A stretch of 21,335 bases of DNA from positions 1 through 21,335 of the forward strand of contig JAGGUC010000114.1 in NCBI GenBank assembly GCA_021158735.1, in the 5' to 3' direction. The first letter of the stretch is position 1. Each line of letters opens with the position of its first letter. The DNA is from Desulfurococcales archaeon. GTDB taxonomy: Archaea; Thermoproteota; Thermoprotei_A; Sulfolobales; NBVN01. This document shows positions 1-7,008 of this stretch, piece after piece. The notes under the pieces are model-generated. The model was not told where the DNA came from and made no database searches. It saw only the letters and a program-made list of their open reading frames with translations. The translations under genes were made by a program, and so were the position numbers.

Positions 1-237
1 ATAGGGGTCTCATGCTGTTGGGCTCGACCACCACCCATGACTCAATGATACTGAGGCGAGGTGGAACCAATGAAACCGTACCACAACGAAACAAAAACGC
101 ATAGAGTAATAAGGTTTGAGGAAACGGTCACCATACTAGCTAGGCAGGGCAGCATGCTGGCATCAACATTCCATCCTGAGTTATCGGGTGATGTAAGATT
201 CCACAAGTACTTCCTAAAGAACTTGATTAAGAAATAA
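1..237 (+). pseudogene. Decayed pdxT-like glutaminase gene (3' end)
   Basis: The last part, frame 1 from about 55 to the TAA at 235-237, reads like the C-terminus of PdxT, the glutaminase subunit of pyridoxal 5'-phosphate synthase: TILARQGSMLASTFHPEL and then a short basic tail. The HPE motif would be the His-Glu of the class I amidotransferase triad. At the window edge another frame (3) reads GLMLLGSTTTHDSMILRR, which resembles the PdxT loop GLxxPGGESTT with residues missing. The two pieces are in different frames, stops separate them (46-48 and 52-54 in frame 1), and the nucleophile-Cys region that should lie between them is absent. I read this as a pseudogene with a large internal deletion. 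The 5' end lies outside the window. The C-terminal match is good; the N-terminal match is weaker. Confidence 0.5.
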
Positions 238-402
238 TACTGCATTACTCACAAAGTACCCGCTAGGGTCTCCCAATAACTGTTTTTAGATATGATCTAG
301 TAGCTGAGCCCTTGAGGTATTACTCGCTTAATCAATGTACTATCTATGTTAAGAAGCGATACTTCTTTTAGCTGGGCCTTATCATTTGGATATGGTATCC
401 AT

Positions 403-2313
403 ATGGCTGGTCAGAAAAATCAGATAGTTCGTGATGCTGTTGAGTCCTACCTGAGGAGGTCGTCATTTGATGTTTTGGAAAACGCTAATAGGTACCCTGG
501 ACCCAGTGGCTTGCTGAATTACGTTGCTGAGAGGGCACTAGATGAGTTGGTTAGTTCTGAGGTACCCAGCGAGTTCATGAAGCTTCATTTCAGCGGCTAC
601 GTCCACATTCACAAGCTCCCTCTGTCCCTCTTCATACCCTACTGCAGCGGGCACAGCATTAAGCGAGTACTCACTAAGGGGTTGAGGACACCCACTATCC
701 ATGCAGCCCCAGCTAAGCACCTCGACACCTTCGCTGACCACGTAACTAACTACTTAGTTACTATGCAACACTACTTCAGCGGTGCTCAAGCATTAAGTGC
801 TGTCGAGCTTTACGCCGGTGCCTTCATCAGGAGTGACGGACTTAACTACACTGGAGTTAAGCAGAATGTTCAGAGAGTTGTGTTCAACCTCAACTTCCCG
901 AGCAGGGCCGGGCTGCAGACCCCCTTCACAAATTTCACAGTAGTTTTAGATGCTAGTGAGAGGCTCCTAGGTGATCAGGCAGTACTGGCTGGGAGGTCAG
1001 CAGGTGAATTAGGTACCTACCTTGATGAAGCAAAGCTCTTCCTTAGAGCTCTAGCTGAGGTGCTCGAAGGTGGTGATGTGTCTGGCGCGCCCTTTACGTT
1101 CCCAATACCTACAGTGATGACTACGTCTAAGGAAATCTACAGTGACCCGGAGCTGTTTACTGCCATATTCAATACTGCTGCGAAACGGGGAAGCTTCTAC
1201 TGGTTAAATACTAACGTGGTCAATCCTGACACGACCTACGCTATGTGCTGTAGAATAAACATTGATGTTGAAGAGATCGGGAGGTCGATCAAGCACGGGT
1301 CAGCAATGAGGTTGAGTGAGTTAAAGAGGGAGGTCGGTGAAGCCAGAGAAAAACTCGTTCAATTAGTTGAGAAACTGGAGCCTGGTGGCGTGTGGTCAAT
1401 ACCCGACGTTACAGGCAGCCTAGCCGTAGTGACCATCAACCTGCCGAGGCTTGTCCTCGAGTCAGGAAGTGATGACGGTGCATTCTATGAGGGGCTCTAC
1501 ACAATACTAGGGAGAGTCAGGAAGGTACTTAAGTGGTTCAGGGAGCGGTACTTGAGGCTAGCTAGGAAATACCCTGAATTCTACAGCATGCCGCTCATGT
1601 ACGTGCCCGAAGTATTTGCTGAAGGAGCTACAACTTACTTCAGTACTGTAGGCATCATAGGGTTGCCTGAAGCTTCAGCAATAATGCAGCAGAACCCCGA
1701 CCTCTGGTTAAGTAGTAGTTCAAGAAGTAGGAGGGAAGCAGCTGACTGGATGCGCAGGGTAGTTGAGTTCATAGTACATGCGGTGAGGGAGTGGAGCATA
1801 AGTGACTACGCACCCTACAATGTGGAGGAGGTACCTGGAGAGAGCGCGGCAGCCAGGCTGGCTCAAGCAGATGTAGAGCACTACCCGGAGGTTCTTGACT
1901 ACTTGCCAGATCCTACCTCACCTATATACAGCACTAGTGTAGTCCCCTACTACGCTGACGTAGGTATGTCGGAGAGGGTCCACCTCGAAGCTATGGTGCA
2001 GAAGTACTTTACAGGTGGTGTAATGCTGCACTTATTCCTGAATGAAGAGCCCGATCCTGAAGCCCTAGCTAAGCTTACCAGGAGGTTGTCAGGTACTGAA
2101 TTAATTTACTGGAGCTACACGCCAGCACTGACCATCTGCAGGAAATGCGGGTACAGGTCGGTAGGCACTGCCTGGGTGTGCCCTAGATGCGGCTCGGAGA
2201 CGGAGGTATGGAGCAGGATCGTAGGATACTATAGACCAGTTAAGAACTGGAACCCTGCAAGAAGGAAGGAATTCAAGCAGAGGGTACATTATGGTAGGGG
2301 TCAAATGAGTTGA
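403..2313 (+). CDS. nrdD: Anaerobic (class III) ribonucleoside-triphosphate reductase
   Basis: NrdD reduces ribonucleotides to deoxyribonucleotides under anoxia using a glycyl radical. Numbered from the ATG at 346, visible marks are the HIHKLP and FSGAQA segments, PSRAGLQTPFTNFT, the active-site Cys pair C301-C302 (MCCRIN), a C-terminal zinc site (C598, C601, C612, C615) and the glycyl-radical site G627 in RIVGYY. No ATP-cone is seen at the N-terminus, so allosteric control may be reduced. Two ATG starts are possible, 346 and 403. I prefer 403 (636 residues): the extra 19 residues do not look like the family, and a TATA-like CTTTTAG at 365-371 would put transcription start just before 403. 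A second TATA-like run at 282-290 could serve the 346 start. The gene overlaps nrdG by four bases, so the two are surely co-translated. Confidence 0.93.
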   Translation: MAGQKNQIVRDAVESYLRRSSFDVLENANRYPGPSGLLNYVAERALDELVSSEVPSEFMKLHFSGYVHIHKLPLSLFIPYCSGHSIKRVLTKGLRTPTIHAAPAKHLDTFADHVTNYLVTMQHYFSGAQALSAVELYAGAFIRSDGLNYTGVKQNVQRVVFNLNFPSRAGLQTPFTNFTVVLDASERLLGDQAVLAGRSAGELGTYLDEAKLFLRALAEVLEGGDVSGAPFTFPIPTVMTTSKEIYSDPELFTAIFNTAAKRGSFYWLNTNVVNPDTTYAMCCRINIDVEEIGRSIKHGSAMRLSELKREVGEAREKLVQLVEKLEPGGVWSIPDVTGSLAVVTINLPRLVLESGSDDGAFYEGLYTILGRVRKVLKWFRERYLRLARKYPEFYSMPLMYVPEVFAEGATTYFSTVGIIGLPEASAIMQQNPDLWLSSSSRSRREAADWMRRVVEFIVHAVREWSISDYAPYNVEEVPGESAAARLAQADVEHYPEVLDYLPDPTSPIYSTSVVPYYADVGMSERVHLEAMVQKYFTGGVMLHLFLNEEPDPEALAKLTRRLSGTELIYWSYTPALTICRKCGYRSVGTAWVCPRCGSETEVWSRIVGYYRPVKNWNPARRKEFKQRVHYGRGQMS

Positions 2314-3098
2314 AGGTACAGATCGCTGGGATTAAGGACGTCTCACTGATAGATGTGTGCGGGGAGCCCTCGCTCACGATATGGTTCTGCGGCTGTAACC
2401 TTAAGTGTCCTTACTGCCACAACTGGAGGGTCGCTGAAGTATTTGAGAGCACTTGTTACTCGGCTGAATTGAGTGAGATCTATTTCGCTATTGAGTCAGC
2501 TAGCAGCATTGTTGACTACATACACGTAACTGGTGGGGAGCCCACCGAGCAGGTAGTTCAGTTACAGCAGATCTTCGAGTTCGCTAAGTCGGTGGGGCTT
2601 CGTACAAGCATAAATACGAACTGCTCCAATCCAAGCACTATCGAGTCACTCCTCAGGAAGGAATTAGTAGACCATCTAGCAACGGATGTTAAGGCACCCC
2701 CTGACCTCATGACAGGGCTTCCTAGAGATGAAGCCTTGAGGTACTGGAGGAGCTTTATTAAGACCTTAAGACTAGTTAGGGAACACGACGTGATTCTAGA
2801 GCTAAGGATCCCAGTACTCAAGTACGGCGCCGTGGGTTCCGAGCTAGTGGCTTCCTTAAAGAATTACCTAATGGAGGCCTTAAGCACCATCGAGGGAGTT
2901 AGCAAGGTAGATCTCGTCTTGAACCCGATATTGGGTCCCCCAGTAGTTGACTCAGTGAGAAACCCTGAGTGGTGCAGTAAATACGCAGTACCGGGAATGC
3001 GTGACATAGAGCTTGCTGAGGCATTAGTGAAGCCTCTGTACAGCAGAGCAAGCACCAGGCTAGCTCAGCACGCATCACTGATTCACTTAAGCCCTTAG
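2310..3098 (+). CDS. nrdG: Anaerobic NrdD-activating radical SAM enzyme
   Basis: This radical SAM protein of 262 residues is expected to make the glycyl radical on NrdD from S-adenosylmethionine. The CX3CX2C cluster motif is C29-NLK-C33-PY-C36 (WFCGCNLKCPYCHNW), and the SAM-binding GGE motif is at residues 75-77 (TGGEPTE). The start is TTG at 2310, overlapping the nrdD stop as TTGA; no ATG or GTG lies in frame nearby, and a GGGG run at 2297-2300 can act as ribosome binding site. It is longer than bacterial NrdG (about 150-170 residues) and resembles the archaeal pyruvate-formate-lyase-activase-like NrdG. Its place directly behind nrdD supports the role. A short T-rich intergenic stretch follows. 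Confidence 0.9.
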   Translation: MKVQIAGIKDVSLIDVCGEPSLTIWFCGCNLKCPYCHNWRVAEVFESTCYSAELSEIYFAIESASSIVDYIHVTGGEPTEQVVQLQQIFEFAKSVGLRTSINTNCSNPSTIESLLRKELVDHLATDVKAPPDLMTGLPRDEALRYWRSFIKTLRLVREHDVILELRIPVLKYGAVGSELVASLKNYLMEALSTIEGVSKVDLVLNPILGPPVVDSVRNPEWCSKYAVPGMRDIELAEALVKPLYSRASTRLAQHASLIHLSP

Positions 3099-3172
3099 CT
3101 CAAGTGTTTTAGGTTTAGAGTTTACGGGTTCGGAAATATGCCAGCACCTTACTTACATAGGTTGCAGTGTCT

Positions 3173-3493
3173 TCAAATCCTAAGCAATTCCTCCTCACTA
3201 ATGAATCTCCTGTACCACTTCTCAAATTGCTGAGGAGTAACTATGTGGAGCTCCACAGGTGCCTCAGTATTTTTATATACCTCGACCATTATGTCGTACT
3301 TCCTGCTTATGTTCTCCGTGACAATTAATATATCAATGTCGCTGGCACCAGTCCACCCACCAGAAACAACTGAGCCAAACACGTACACTTCGGCTTCAGG
3401 ATCGATCTTCCTGACCATCTCCTTAACTTCCTTTGCAATACTCATGAAGTTCTTCAAGTACTTCAGGAGTTTAAGCTCATAAGGCATCGACAA
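3173..3493 (-). CDS. MNT-type nucleotidyltransferase (antitoxin-like partner of HEPN)
   Basis: This is a minimal nucleotidyltransferase of the MNT/MntA family, 106 residues. The signature GSX10DXD is clear: G40-S41 and D52/D54 in VYVFGSVVSGGWTGASDIDIL. It belongs with the HEPN gene just upstream; such pairs act as toxin-antitoxin modules in which MNT can modify the HEPN ribonuclease with AMP groups. The start is probably TTG at 3493: a strong GGAGGTG (3504-3510) lies 10 bases upstream, while the ATG two codons later (3487) would be 16 bases away. The gene overlaps the end of the HEPN gene by 17 bases, so translation is coupled. Specificity cannot be read from sequence. Confidence 0.85.
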   Translation of the reverse strand: MSMPYELKLLKYLKNFMSIAKEVKEMVRKIDPEAEVYVFGSVVSGGWTGASDIDILIVTENISRKYDIMVEVYKNTEAPVELHIVTPQQFEKWYRRFISEEELLRI

Positions 3494-3863
3494 CGGGCTT
3501 GAACACCTCCTTCACGAACCTCAAAAGATCTCTTGCCTCACCCTCCTCATACACTATTGGGAGATATCTTGACACAATGTAGGCTTCCTCTAATCTAGCA
3601 ATGTAGTGGAGGTTCTTGACATTATTAACCAACTCCAATATTCTAGGATCGAAAAAGCCAAGTTCCCTGATTAATCTGCGAAGTGAGTGCGTTCTTGGGT
3701 AACTTCCTTTTCTGACCAGTAGCTTGTACTTGAGGATAAGCTGGCAATACTGCTCTAAATTAAAAACACTTAAATCGTATTCACCCTCCTCTATAAGCCT
3801 CACAGCATTCCTAAGGAACGCCTCAGCCCTTTTTCTAATTACATCAGCTTCCTCAAGTGACAT
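3477..3863 (-). CDS. HEPN domain protein (toxin-like partner of MNT)
   Basis: A 128-residue all-helical HEPN protein. The segment NNVKNLHYIARLEEAYIVSR (80-99) followed by YLP is typical of the archaeal HEPN family (PF05168 type, from memory). It is the first gene of a two-gene operon with the MNT gene. In HEPN ribonuclease toxins an RX4-6H motif is expected; here I find no clean example, the nearest being R51 followed by H59 with seven residues between, so RNase activity is not assured. Start ATG at 3863 with GGTGG directly upstream and a TATA-like ATATATTA about 45 bases upstream. Alternative: a small-molecule-binding HEPN without nuclease function. Confidence 0.82.
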   Translation of the reverse strand: MSLEEADVIRKRAEAFLRNAVRLIEEGEYDLSVFNLEQYCQLILKYKLLVRKGSYPRTHSLRRLIRELGFFDPRILELVNNVKNLHYIARLEEAYIVSRYLPIVYEEGEARDLLRFVKEVFKPVVDAL

Positions 3864-3902
3864 TCAACCACCGATTCTGTGTATTAACCTCCTCTAGATA
3901 GT

Positions 3903-3912
3903 TAATATATTA
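3903..3912 (-). promoter_or_regulatory. TATA box for the HEPN-MNT operon
   Basis: TAATATATTA lies about 45 bases upstream of the HEPN ATG. With the usual archaeal spacing of about 26 bases the transcript would start near 3881, leaving a short leader that contains the GGTGG ribosome binding site. No other promoter-like run is closer. The rest of 3864-3999 shows no gene. Confidence 0.45.
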
Positions 3913-3999
3913 GCAGAGATTAATTAAAGTAATAGCTAGTGCAAACTTATTAGGTTCGAGCGTATGCCACTGCGCTGAATGTTTAGTAAGTTTTACCTT

Positions 4000-4266
4000 T
4001 TAGTCTACGTGCTTTCTACCTGCCTCCTCCCTGAGTCTTTGCTTGTAAAGTTCTACTAGGTCCGGCCCTCTTAGTTCATGCAGTAATTGCTCCCTGAGTT
4101 CCGGGTGCTTGATGAAGTAGTGGATAGCATAGCTACATACAGGCTCAATCAACCACCCATTATTTAATGCTAGTTTGACTGCGTACTCCATGAGCTTGCC
4201 GGCTATACCCCTACCCCTGTACTGCGGCGGTGTGTAAGTGGTTGCCCGTGCATTATCTTTTGGGAA
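4000..4266 (-). pseudogene. GNAT acetyltransferase, 3' fragment, interrupted by tnpB remnant
   Basis: The frame is open from 4266 and reads TTYTPPQYRGRGIAGKLMEY, then a helix and EPVCSYAIHYFIKHPE. This is the acetyl-CoA-binding motif (Q/R-x-x-G-x-G/A, here QYRGRGIA) and C-terminal half of a small GNAT of the YidJ/NATD1 type (COG2388-like). The ATG at 4191 falls inside the motif and cannot be the true start. The N-terminal strands of the fold are missing: a stop (4267-4269) precedes, and the tnpB remnant overlaps at 4253. I found no N-terminal GNAT piece on the other side of tnpB up to 5710, so it was probably deleted or transposed away. Non-functional as it stands. Confidence 0.6.
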
Positions 4267-4295
4267 TTATGAGTATTTTAGAAATTTGCACGGGC
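4244..4295 (-). repeat. 9-bp inverted repeat at the 3' end of tnpB (possible element end / guide-RNA hairpin)
   Basis: GCCCGTGCA (4244-4252) and TGCACGGGC (4287-4295) are perfect inverted repeats separated by 34 bases. They span the tnpB stop codon (4253-4255) and the junction to the GNAT fragment. IS200/IS605 elements carry subterminal hairpins, and their tnpB 3' ends give rise to the omega (re) RNA, so this stem is a candidate right-end structure. One arm lies in sequence that also reads as GNAT, so the exact element boundary is not certain. Confidence 0.4.
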
Positions 4296-5592
4296 TTCTC
4301 CCTCAACCACCTCATGTGATTCAGTGGCTCATTGGGAGCTACATTGACCGCCACCACTCGGGCGGTCTTACGAGATACAATGACTAGTCTCCTGCCCCTG
4401 ATGGTCACCATGCCGTCATTGGAGCGGGAGATAAGATTCAAACAAGCAATATATTGAGCATTGAATGTGAAGCCACATCTCTTACATTTGAATATTTCCT
4501 TATTTACTCTATTCCGCTTACCCACATGGCCACATATTGGACAAGTAATGGATGTTCCTTTAGCGTTTCTCCCCTCACGGTACTTCTAGATGGTTTTCAT
4601 TACTTTTAATTTTGTGTGGGGGAGTTAGTTCTTGGTGCGGGTTCATTAGCTTCACCCGCACTTCATGGGGCTCAGTCGAGCCTAACGCCATAGGGCTCCC
4701 ATCTGAGGTATACCTCACCGCATAGCGGATCATCTCATCAAGTAATAAGGAGTAGTTAAGAATACTTAAACCTACCGTAAAACCAGAAACAGCCTCAACC
4801 TCTAATACGCTTAATCTACGCTCATTGAATTTATAGTCAATATACTCTATGAATCTACGGTATGGGAAGGTGGATAGTCTATAGTTTAGTTGCTTACTCT
4901 TCTTCCTGCCGTTAAGTCTTAAGTCTTTGAGGTTCTCTCCTATCGTAATTAACCAGCAGGCAGTCAACACTATCCTCGTTAATATCTATGAAGAGCTTAT
5001 TCCTATGCTCATTAACCTCAACATCCCTACGTATGGTTAGGAGCAGGTAGATACAGTTGCCATCAATCAGTATCCTAGAGTTCCCTAGCTTAGCACCCTC
5101 AAGCTCCCTCTTAGCATAATCGTACTCCATTACCAAGAATCTCAGATAAACACCACTACCCCCAGATATCGTTAGTACTAGGAAGCTATGCCTCCTCTCA
5201 AGCTTGTAGGTATCAACATGAAGTTCAATAACCCTATTATCTTCCACCTTGGGCGGTGATGGTGGCGACAACCTCTTCTTTTTCTTTTCTGGTAATCGCT
5301 TCCACTTATTCAATAACTTCCTGTAGCTACGGTACATTGCTAAAGCTCTCTTGTAAGCCCCCTGAACGAACTTATTATGCAGGTGAGGATATCTTTCTCT
5401 CAGAAAGCCGTAGCACAGTTCATGGGCTTTCTTCCTACTGTGAATATCATTTTTAATAACAATGACTAATGCTTCCTTTACCATTGATATGTAGTCATTA
5501 AGAAGAGAGAGTAATCGACTCTTATCGCTTCTTGTTAGTGGTGTGAGCTTAAGCTTAATTGTTTTCTCAATGGTTTTAGTTGTCGTCGCTTC
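4253..5592 (-). pseudogene. Broken tnpB (IS200/IS605-type RNA-guided nuclease) gene
   Basis: Three frame-shifted pieces together make a TnpB. Piece 1 (about 5592-4912) holds the N-terminal domain, with KTIKLKLTP near its start, and the RuvC-I segment LFIDINEDSVDCLLVNY. Its first ATG is at 5484, although homology-like sequence runs upstream to about 5592. Piece 2 (from about 4950) starts at ENLKDLRLNG, the RuvC-II glutamate region, and runs to LSVLEVEA. Piece 3 (to 4253) begins AKGTSITCPICG and carries the zinc ribbon CPIC...CKRC. Between pieces 1 and 2 the whole RuvC-I to RuvC-II linker is missing and the frame changes, so an internal deletion near 4935-4955 is likely. Pieces 2 and 3 are separated by the 226-bp insertion at 4565-4790. 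At the RuvC-III site, where Asp is expected, the sequence reads NAQYIACLN. No tnpA is present. Non-functional. Confidence 0.82.
4565..4790. mobile_element. 226-bp palindrome-rich MITE-like element inside tnpB
   Basis: The ends are imperfect 18-bp inverted repeats: GTTTCTCCCCTCACGGTA at 4565-4582, and the reverse complement of GTTTCTGGTTTTACGGTA at 4773-4790. The outer six and inner six bases are identical. AGC flanks both sides (4562-4564 and 4791-4793), a 3-bp target duplication. Inside are an 8-bp stem (4635-4642 with 4654-4661), a 5-bp stem with a 4-base loop (4669-4682) and a 14-bp perfect palindrome (4704-4717). It has no transposase and no convincing gene of its own; the frame that runs through it on the minus strand is an accident of read-through. 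Taking out 4562-4790 rejoins tnpB in frame as LEVEA-KGTSITCPICG, direct evidence that it is an insertion. The family is unknown to me. Confidence 0.75.
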
Positions 5593-5709
5593 ACCTCTTC
5601 TACGACCTTTTTATCTTCTTAAACTTCTGTGAACGCTTACCATAGATTCTAGCGGCAAAGCTGATAATTATAGATACGAAATCCTCGATAAGCTCCTCCA
5701 TATAGCCTT

Positions 5710-6054
5710 TTGCATGACGTAGCTGAAGCCTTCATAGGTGACGTAGTTAAGGCATATGAAGAATTATCCGGAGAAGTAAAAAGTGCAATTGAACTCAAGG
5801 TTATTGAAAAGCACATAAGAAATGACTTCCTGCTGGGACTGTTCAGGGAGTTCTATGAAGGTAAGACTACCGAGGCTCTAGTCACTAAGATCTGCGACTA
5901 CCTAGCAACATACTTTCAGGCTACCTACTATGAGAAGCTAGGGTACGATGTAGGCGGCATTAAGTCGAGCACTTATGAGAGAGTGCTTGAATTAGCTGAG
6001 CACTTAGGTCTGAAGGAACTGGTCATCAACTACGTCAAGTCATCCCGGCCTTAG
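5710..6054 (+). CDS. Hypothetical helical protein, possibly 5'-truncated
   Basis: A 114-residue ORF I do not recognise. It is rich in Glu, Lys and Leu, looks soluble and mainly helical, and has no cysteine motif, signal peptide or membrane segment. The only start available is TTG at 5710; an in-frame stop at 5689-5691 closes the frame just upstream. A TATA-like TTATAG at about 5669-5674 could drive it. It sits directly beside the decayed tnpB, so its original 5' end may have been lost. Regular codon use and a clean frame make translation plausible. Confidence 0.5.
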   Translation: MHDVAEAFIGDVVKAYEELSGEVKSAIELKVIEKHIRNDFLLGLFREFYEGKTTEALVTKICDYLATYFQATYYEKLGYDVGGIKSSTYERVLELAEHLGLKELVINYVKSSRP

Positions 6055-6102
6055 GGGTATTGAATTAATTTAGGGATTTGAATTTACTTTTGTGGGTGGT
6101 GG

Positions 6103-7008
6103 ATTTTACATCTAGCTGAGGTAATTAAGGAGAACATCGTCAAGCTACTCAGGAAGGTAGTTACCTCAGTACCCGATGACATAATTGAGTCGTTAGCAGA
6201 GGTTAGGAGGAGGTCAGAGGGCTTAAGTTCTGAGTTGATGGATGCTGTTCTCGAGAACATTAGGTTGGCCAGGGGTGAGGGGAGGGCTGTCTGCCAGGAT
6301 ACTGGCTTGCTAGTGATTAAGTTGGTTATAGGTGATGAGTTCCCCTTAAGGCTTAAGGAGATAATTGATGCTATAATAAGAGGGGTTTCTAAAGGTACTG
6401 AGGAAATACCTCTAAGACCTAATGCAGTAGACCCGATATCTGGAAGAAACACAGGCAACAACATCGGTGAGCGAAGTCCCTGGTTCAGTATTGACGTAGC
6501 TGAGGGGGAGGTACTGGAAGTAAGTATAATGGCTAAGGGAGGCGGTAGTGAGTCAGCGTGCAGAGCACTCACTACATCACCTGCAGAGGGTCTCAGAATA
6601 GCGGCCGAACTTGCGGTGAGCGTGGTGGCCGAGCACGGCTTTAATTCCTGCCCACCACTCTTCGTTGGTGTGGGCTTAGGTGGCACGTTAGCCACAGCTA
6701 CCGAAATAGCCTACGAGTCACTTCTCAGGCCAGCTGGTGTTAGGCACCGGAGCAGGAAAATATCAGAATACGAGGTATATCTCATTGAGTTATTAAATAA
6801 GCTGGGTATAGGTCCGGGTGGTGTGGGCGGCGGGCCTACCATAGCTGACGTACATGTTGAGACAGCTGCCCACCACCCGGCCAGCATGGGCGTGGCAGTT
6901 GTTGTTAATTGCTGGGCCCTAAGACGCGGAAGGATTAGGATCTCTCCTGATGGTGATGTAGAGTTCTTTAAGTACAAGCCAGGTGATGGGGTGTGGGTCA
7001 AGTGGTGA
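6103..7008 (+). CDS. Class I fumarate hydratase, alpha subunit (start unresolved)
   Basis: This is the N-terminal subunit of the two-subunit [4Fe-4S] fumarase (fumarate + water to malate), or of the related L-tartrate dehydratase. The three cluster cysteines are visible: CQDTG (codon 6292-6294), SACRAL (6559-6561) and SCPPLFVGVGLGG (6649-6651). The conserved helix VIKENIVKLLRK is coded from 6121, and the frame is open from 6082, yet no ATG, GTG or TTG occurs in frame before TTG 6235/ATG 6238, which would cut off this conserved part. I therefore place the start near ATT 6103. Alternatively, one missing T in the TTTT run at 6104-6107 would bring GTG 6092 into frame. A TATA-like TTTACTTTT lies at 6083-6091. 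The stop overlaps the beta subunit start. Confidence 0.85.
   Translation: MLHLAEVIKENIVKLLRKVVTSVPDDIIESLAEVRRRSEGLSSELMDAVLENIRLARGEGRAVCQDTGLLVIKLVIGDEFPLRLKEIIDAIIRGVSKGTEEIPLRPNAVDPISGRNTGNNIGERSPWFSIDVAEGEVLEVSIMAKGGGSESACRALTTSPAEGLRIAAELAVSVVAEHGFNSCPPLFVGVGLGGTLATATEIAYESLLRPAGVRHRSRKISEYEVYLIELLNKLGIGPGGVGGGPTIADVHVETAAHHPASMGVAVVVNCWALRRGRIRISPDGDVEFFKYKPGDGVWVKW

Noticed and set aside
1..50. ATAGGGGTCTCAT at the window start resembles ATAGGGCTCCCAT inside the 226-bp element.
   Set aside because: The likeness is short and does not extend; no terminal repeats are present.
4575..4790. Minus-strand protein tail GSTEPHEVRVKLMNPHQELT read through the 226-bp element, which looked vaguely like a transposase C-terminus.
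   Set aside because: The segment lies wholly within an insertion with its own terminal repeats and is out of frame with the zinc ribbon; the likeness rests on memory only.
5546..5555. Perfect 10-bp palindrome AGCTTAAGCT.
   Set aside because: It falls in the tnpB N-terminal coding part (KLKLT) and is explained by codon repetition.
5600..5701. A 33-codon minus-strand frame (ATG 5701, starting MEELIEDFVS) just upstream of the tnpB remnant.
   Set aside because: Short, no recognised family, no clear ribosome binding site, and it ends just before the tnpB-like sequence; could be a remnant but cannot be supported as a gene.
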